A stretch of 6,751 bases of DNA from JBEICQ01 sp046297395 (lineage in GTDB: Bacteria; Bacteroidota; Bacteroidia; UBA4408). A model generated the notes under the pieces. It worked only from the letters and a program-made list of their open reading frames with translations. It did no database searches and was not told the DNA's origin. The stretch is taken from contig JBKCNM010000108.1 in assembly GCA_046297395.1 (NCBI GenBank), forward strand, positions 1 through 6,751, in the 5' to 3' direction. The position numbers and the translations under genes were made by a program. This document shows positions 6,316 to 6,751 of this stretch, one piece after another; the stretch's first letter is position 1; every line of letters begins with the position of its first letter.

Positions 6316-6405
6316 TTCCGCGTCCGGTTTCACCGGCCACGGCGCGCTTTCCGCTCAAACTTTTTTGCTATGCAAAAAAGTAACCGCTGCAATCGCTAAC
6401 CCGCT
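6316..6405. repeat. GC-rich palindromic block resembling Bacteroidota dispersed intergenic repeats
   Basis: A GC-rich island holds CCGGT/ACCGG (6324-6328 and 6332-6336, loop TTC), and a perfect 10-bp palindrome ACTTTTTTGC/GCAAAAAAGT (6359-6368 and 6372-6381, loop TAT). The palindrome is flanked on the left by CTTTCCGCT (6347-6355) and on the right by CCGCTGCAATCGCTAACCCG (6384-6403). From memory, many Bacteroidota genomes carry dispersed intergenic repeats with this order of parts: a CTTTCCGCT-like flank, a T-run/A-run palindrome, then a CCGCTGCAATC-CTAAC-like flank. Their origin and role are unclear to me. The match is by recall, not by alignment. Confidence 0.5.
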
Positions 6406-6475
6406 TCGCTGCATTAATTGAAAGAATAGAAACTCTTCATGAAAAATAAAAAAACTTTTAATGATTGGAAAATTA

Positions 6476-6506
6476 CATTTTCCTCCGTTTGCGCTTTGAG
6501 GAAATG
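6476..6506. repeat. Inverted repeat with one bulge
   Basis: CATTTTCCTC (6476-6485) pairs with GAGGAAATG (6498-6506), 9 bp with one bulged T, around a 12-base loop. No T-run follows on either strand, so it is not a typical terminator. Confidence 0.4.
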
Positions 6507-6561
6507 TTGGAAGGTATGACCCAATGCAAGGTGCATCATTCATTTACACATGCCCAGCAAG

Positions 6562-6591
6562 CATTCATATGATTGGAAATGTTTATGAATG
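6562..6591. repeat. 8-bp perfect inverted repeat
   Basis: CATTCATA (6562-6569) and TATGAATG (6584-6591) flank a 14-base spacer. The spacer includes most of ATGATTGGAAA (6569-6579), an 11-base direct repeat of 6461-6471. It could be a protein-binding dyad or chance; nothing nearby decides. Confidence 0.35.
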
Positions 6592-6608
6592 GAGGCCAAT
6601 CGCAGATA

Positions 6609-6671
6609 GGAAAAAAGGCATCGGCAGAGCATACCAAACACCTCGGCAGATAATTCTACCCCTCTCCGATG
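6609..6671 (-). terminator. Minus-strand terminator of the gene entering from the right edge
   Basis: Read on the minus strand, CATCGGAGAG (6671-6662) pairs with CTCTGCCGATG (6629-6619), 10 bp with one bulge. Then come CC and a run of six T (6616-6611). The loop is long (32 bases) but has some internal pairing. It begins 23 bases after the TAA at 6697-6695, the expected place for a terminator of a gene ending there. Confidence 0.6.
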
Positions 6672-6694
6672 ATTTTCAATCCTTAAAAAAAGAG

Positions 6695-6751
6695 TTATGA
6701 TGGCTGTTTCTTCGCCACTAAAATGATAGGCGCGTGGCTCACTTTAAAGTT
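6695..6751 (-). CDS. C-terminal end of a minus-strand protein (partial)
   Basis: An open frame enters from the right edge and encodes NFKVSHAPIILVAKKQPS, then TAA at 6697-6695. The alternating hydrophobic strand IILVAKK near the C-terminus is the sort of ending seen in SAM-dependent methyltransferases, but 18 residues cannot identify a family. Support for a real gene comes from the minus-strand hairpin plus T-run starting 23 bases past the stop. The start and most of the gene lie outside the window. Confidence 0.5.
   Translation of the reverse strand, partial: NFKVSHAPIILVAKKQPS

Larger units (their letters stand above)
6037..6608. other. Gene-free structured region between converging transcription units
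   Basis: No plausible gene is seen on either strand. The base composition swings between A/T runs (for example eight A then six T at 6297-6310, followed by five G) and GC-rich islands. It holds a three-way-junction element (6070-6165), a palindromic repeat block (about 6316-6405) and smaller inverted repeats, listed separately. A minus-strand open frame of 62 codons (6355-6543) crosses the palindrome and is not credible. Confidence 0.7.

Noticed and set aside
6355..6543. Minus-strand open frame of 62 codons in the non-coding region
   Set aside because: It runs through the palindromic block and ends inside it. Its composition is not protein-like, and no start signal is seen.
6037..6608. Checked for CRISPR repeats, transposase remnants, att sites beside the tRNA, and common riboswitch motifs
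   Set aside because: There is no regularly spaced direct repeat, no transposase-like frame, no repeated tRNA 3' end segment downstream, and no motif I recognise as a known riboswitch.

Overview
The window looks like a chromosomal piece of a Bacteroidota genome. Three things point there: the gene neighbourhood (peptide deformylase, a TPR lipoprotein, a Nif3-family protein, a coiled-coil C4 zinc-ribbon protein), starts preceded by A-rich sequence instead of Shine-Dalgarno motifs, and two promoter-like TAnnTTTG boxes of the Bacteroidota -7 type placed just upstream of def and of a tRNA gene. The coding part is an ordinary housekeeping segment. I see no CRISPR array, transposase, toxin-antitoxin pair or defence locus.

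Layout: 1-282 is a leader or intergenic stretch with no convincing gene. From 283 to 5851 six genes lie on the + strand: def (283-840), a TPR-like lipoprotein (837-1391), a Nif3-family dinuclear-metal protein (1388-2497), a C4 zinc-ribbon coiled-coil protein (2494-3267), a PyrR-like type I phosphoribosyltransferase (3316-3804) and a secreted M13 zinc metallopeptidase (3812-5851). The first four are chained by three ATGA stop/start overlaps, so they are probably one translationally coupled unit. The last two follow after gaps of 48 and 7 bases and may be read through from the same transcript. A tRNA-Asp(GTC) gene (5907-5980) follows, with its own -7 box and a strong intrinsic terminator.

From 6037 to 6694 there is no gene but much secondary structure: a 96-base element that folds on paper into a three-way junction (6070-6165), a GC-rich block with a 10-bp perfect palindrome resembling dispersed repeats of Bacteroidota (about 6316-6405), several smaller inverted repeats, and a minus-strand terminator (6609-6671). 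That terminator serves what looks like the last 18 codons of a minus-strand gene entering from the right edge (6695-6751). The region is therefore the convergent junction between two transcription units.

The genes cover nascent-protein maturation (Def), an envelope lipoprotein, two conserved proteins of unclear role (Nif3, zinc ribbon), a nucleotide salvage or regulatory enzyme, and exported peptide turnover. They share expression more obviously than they share a pathway. The most interesting material is the structured non-coding DNA after the tRNA; any function for it is inference.
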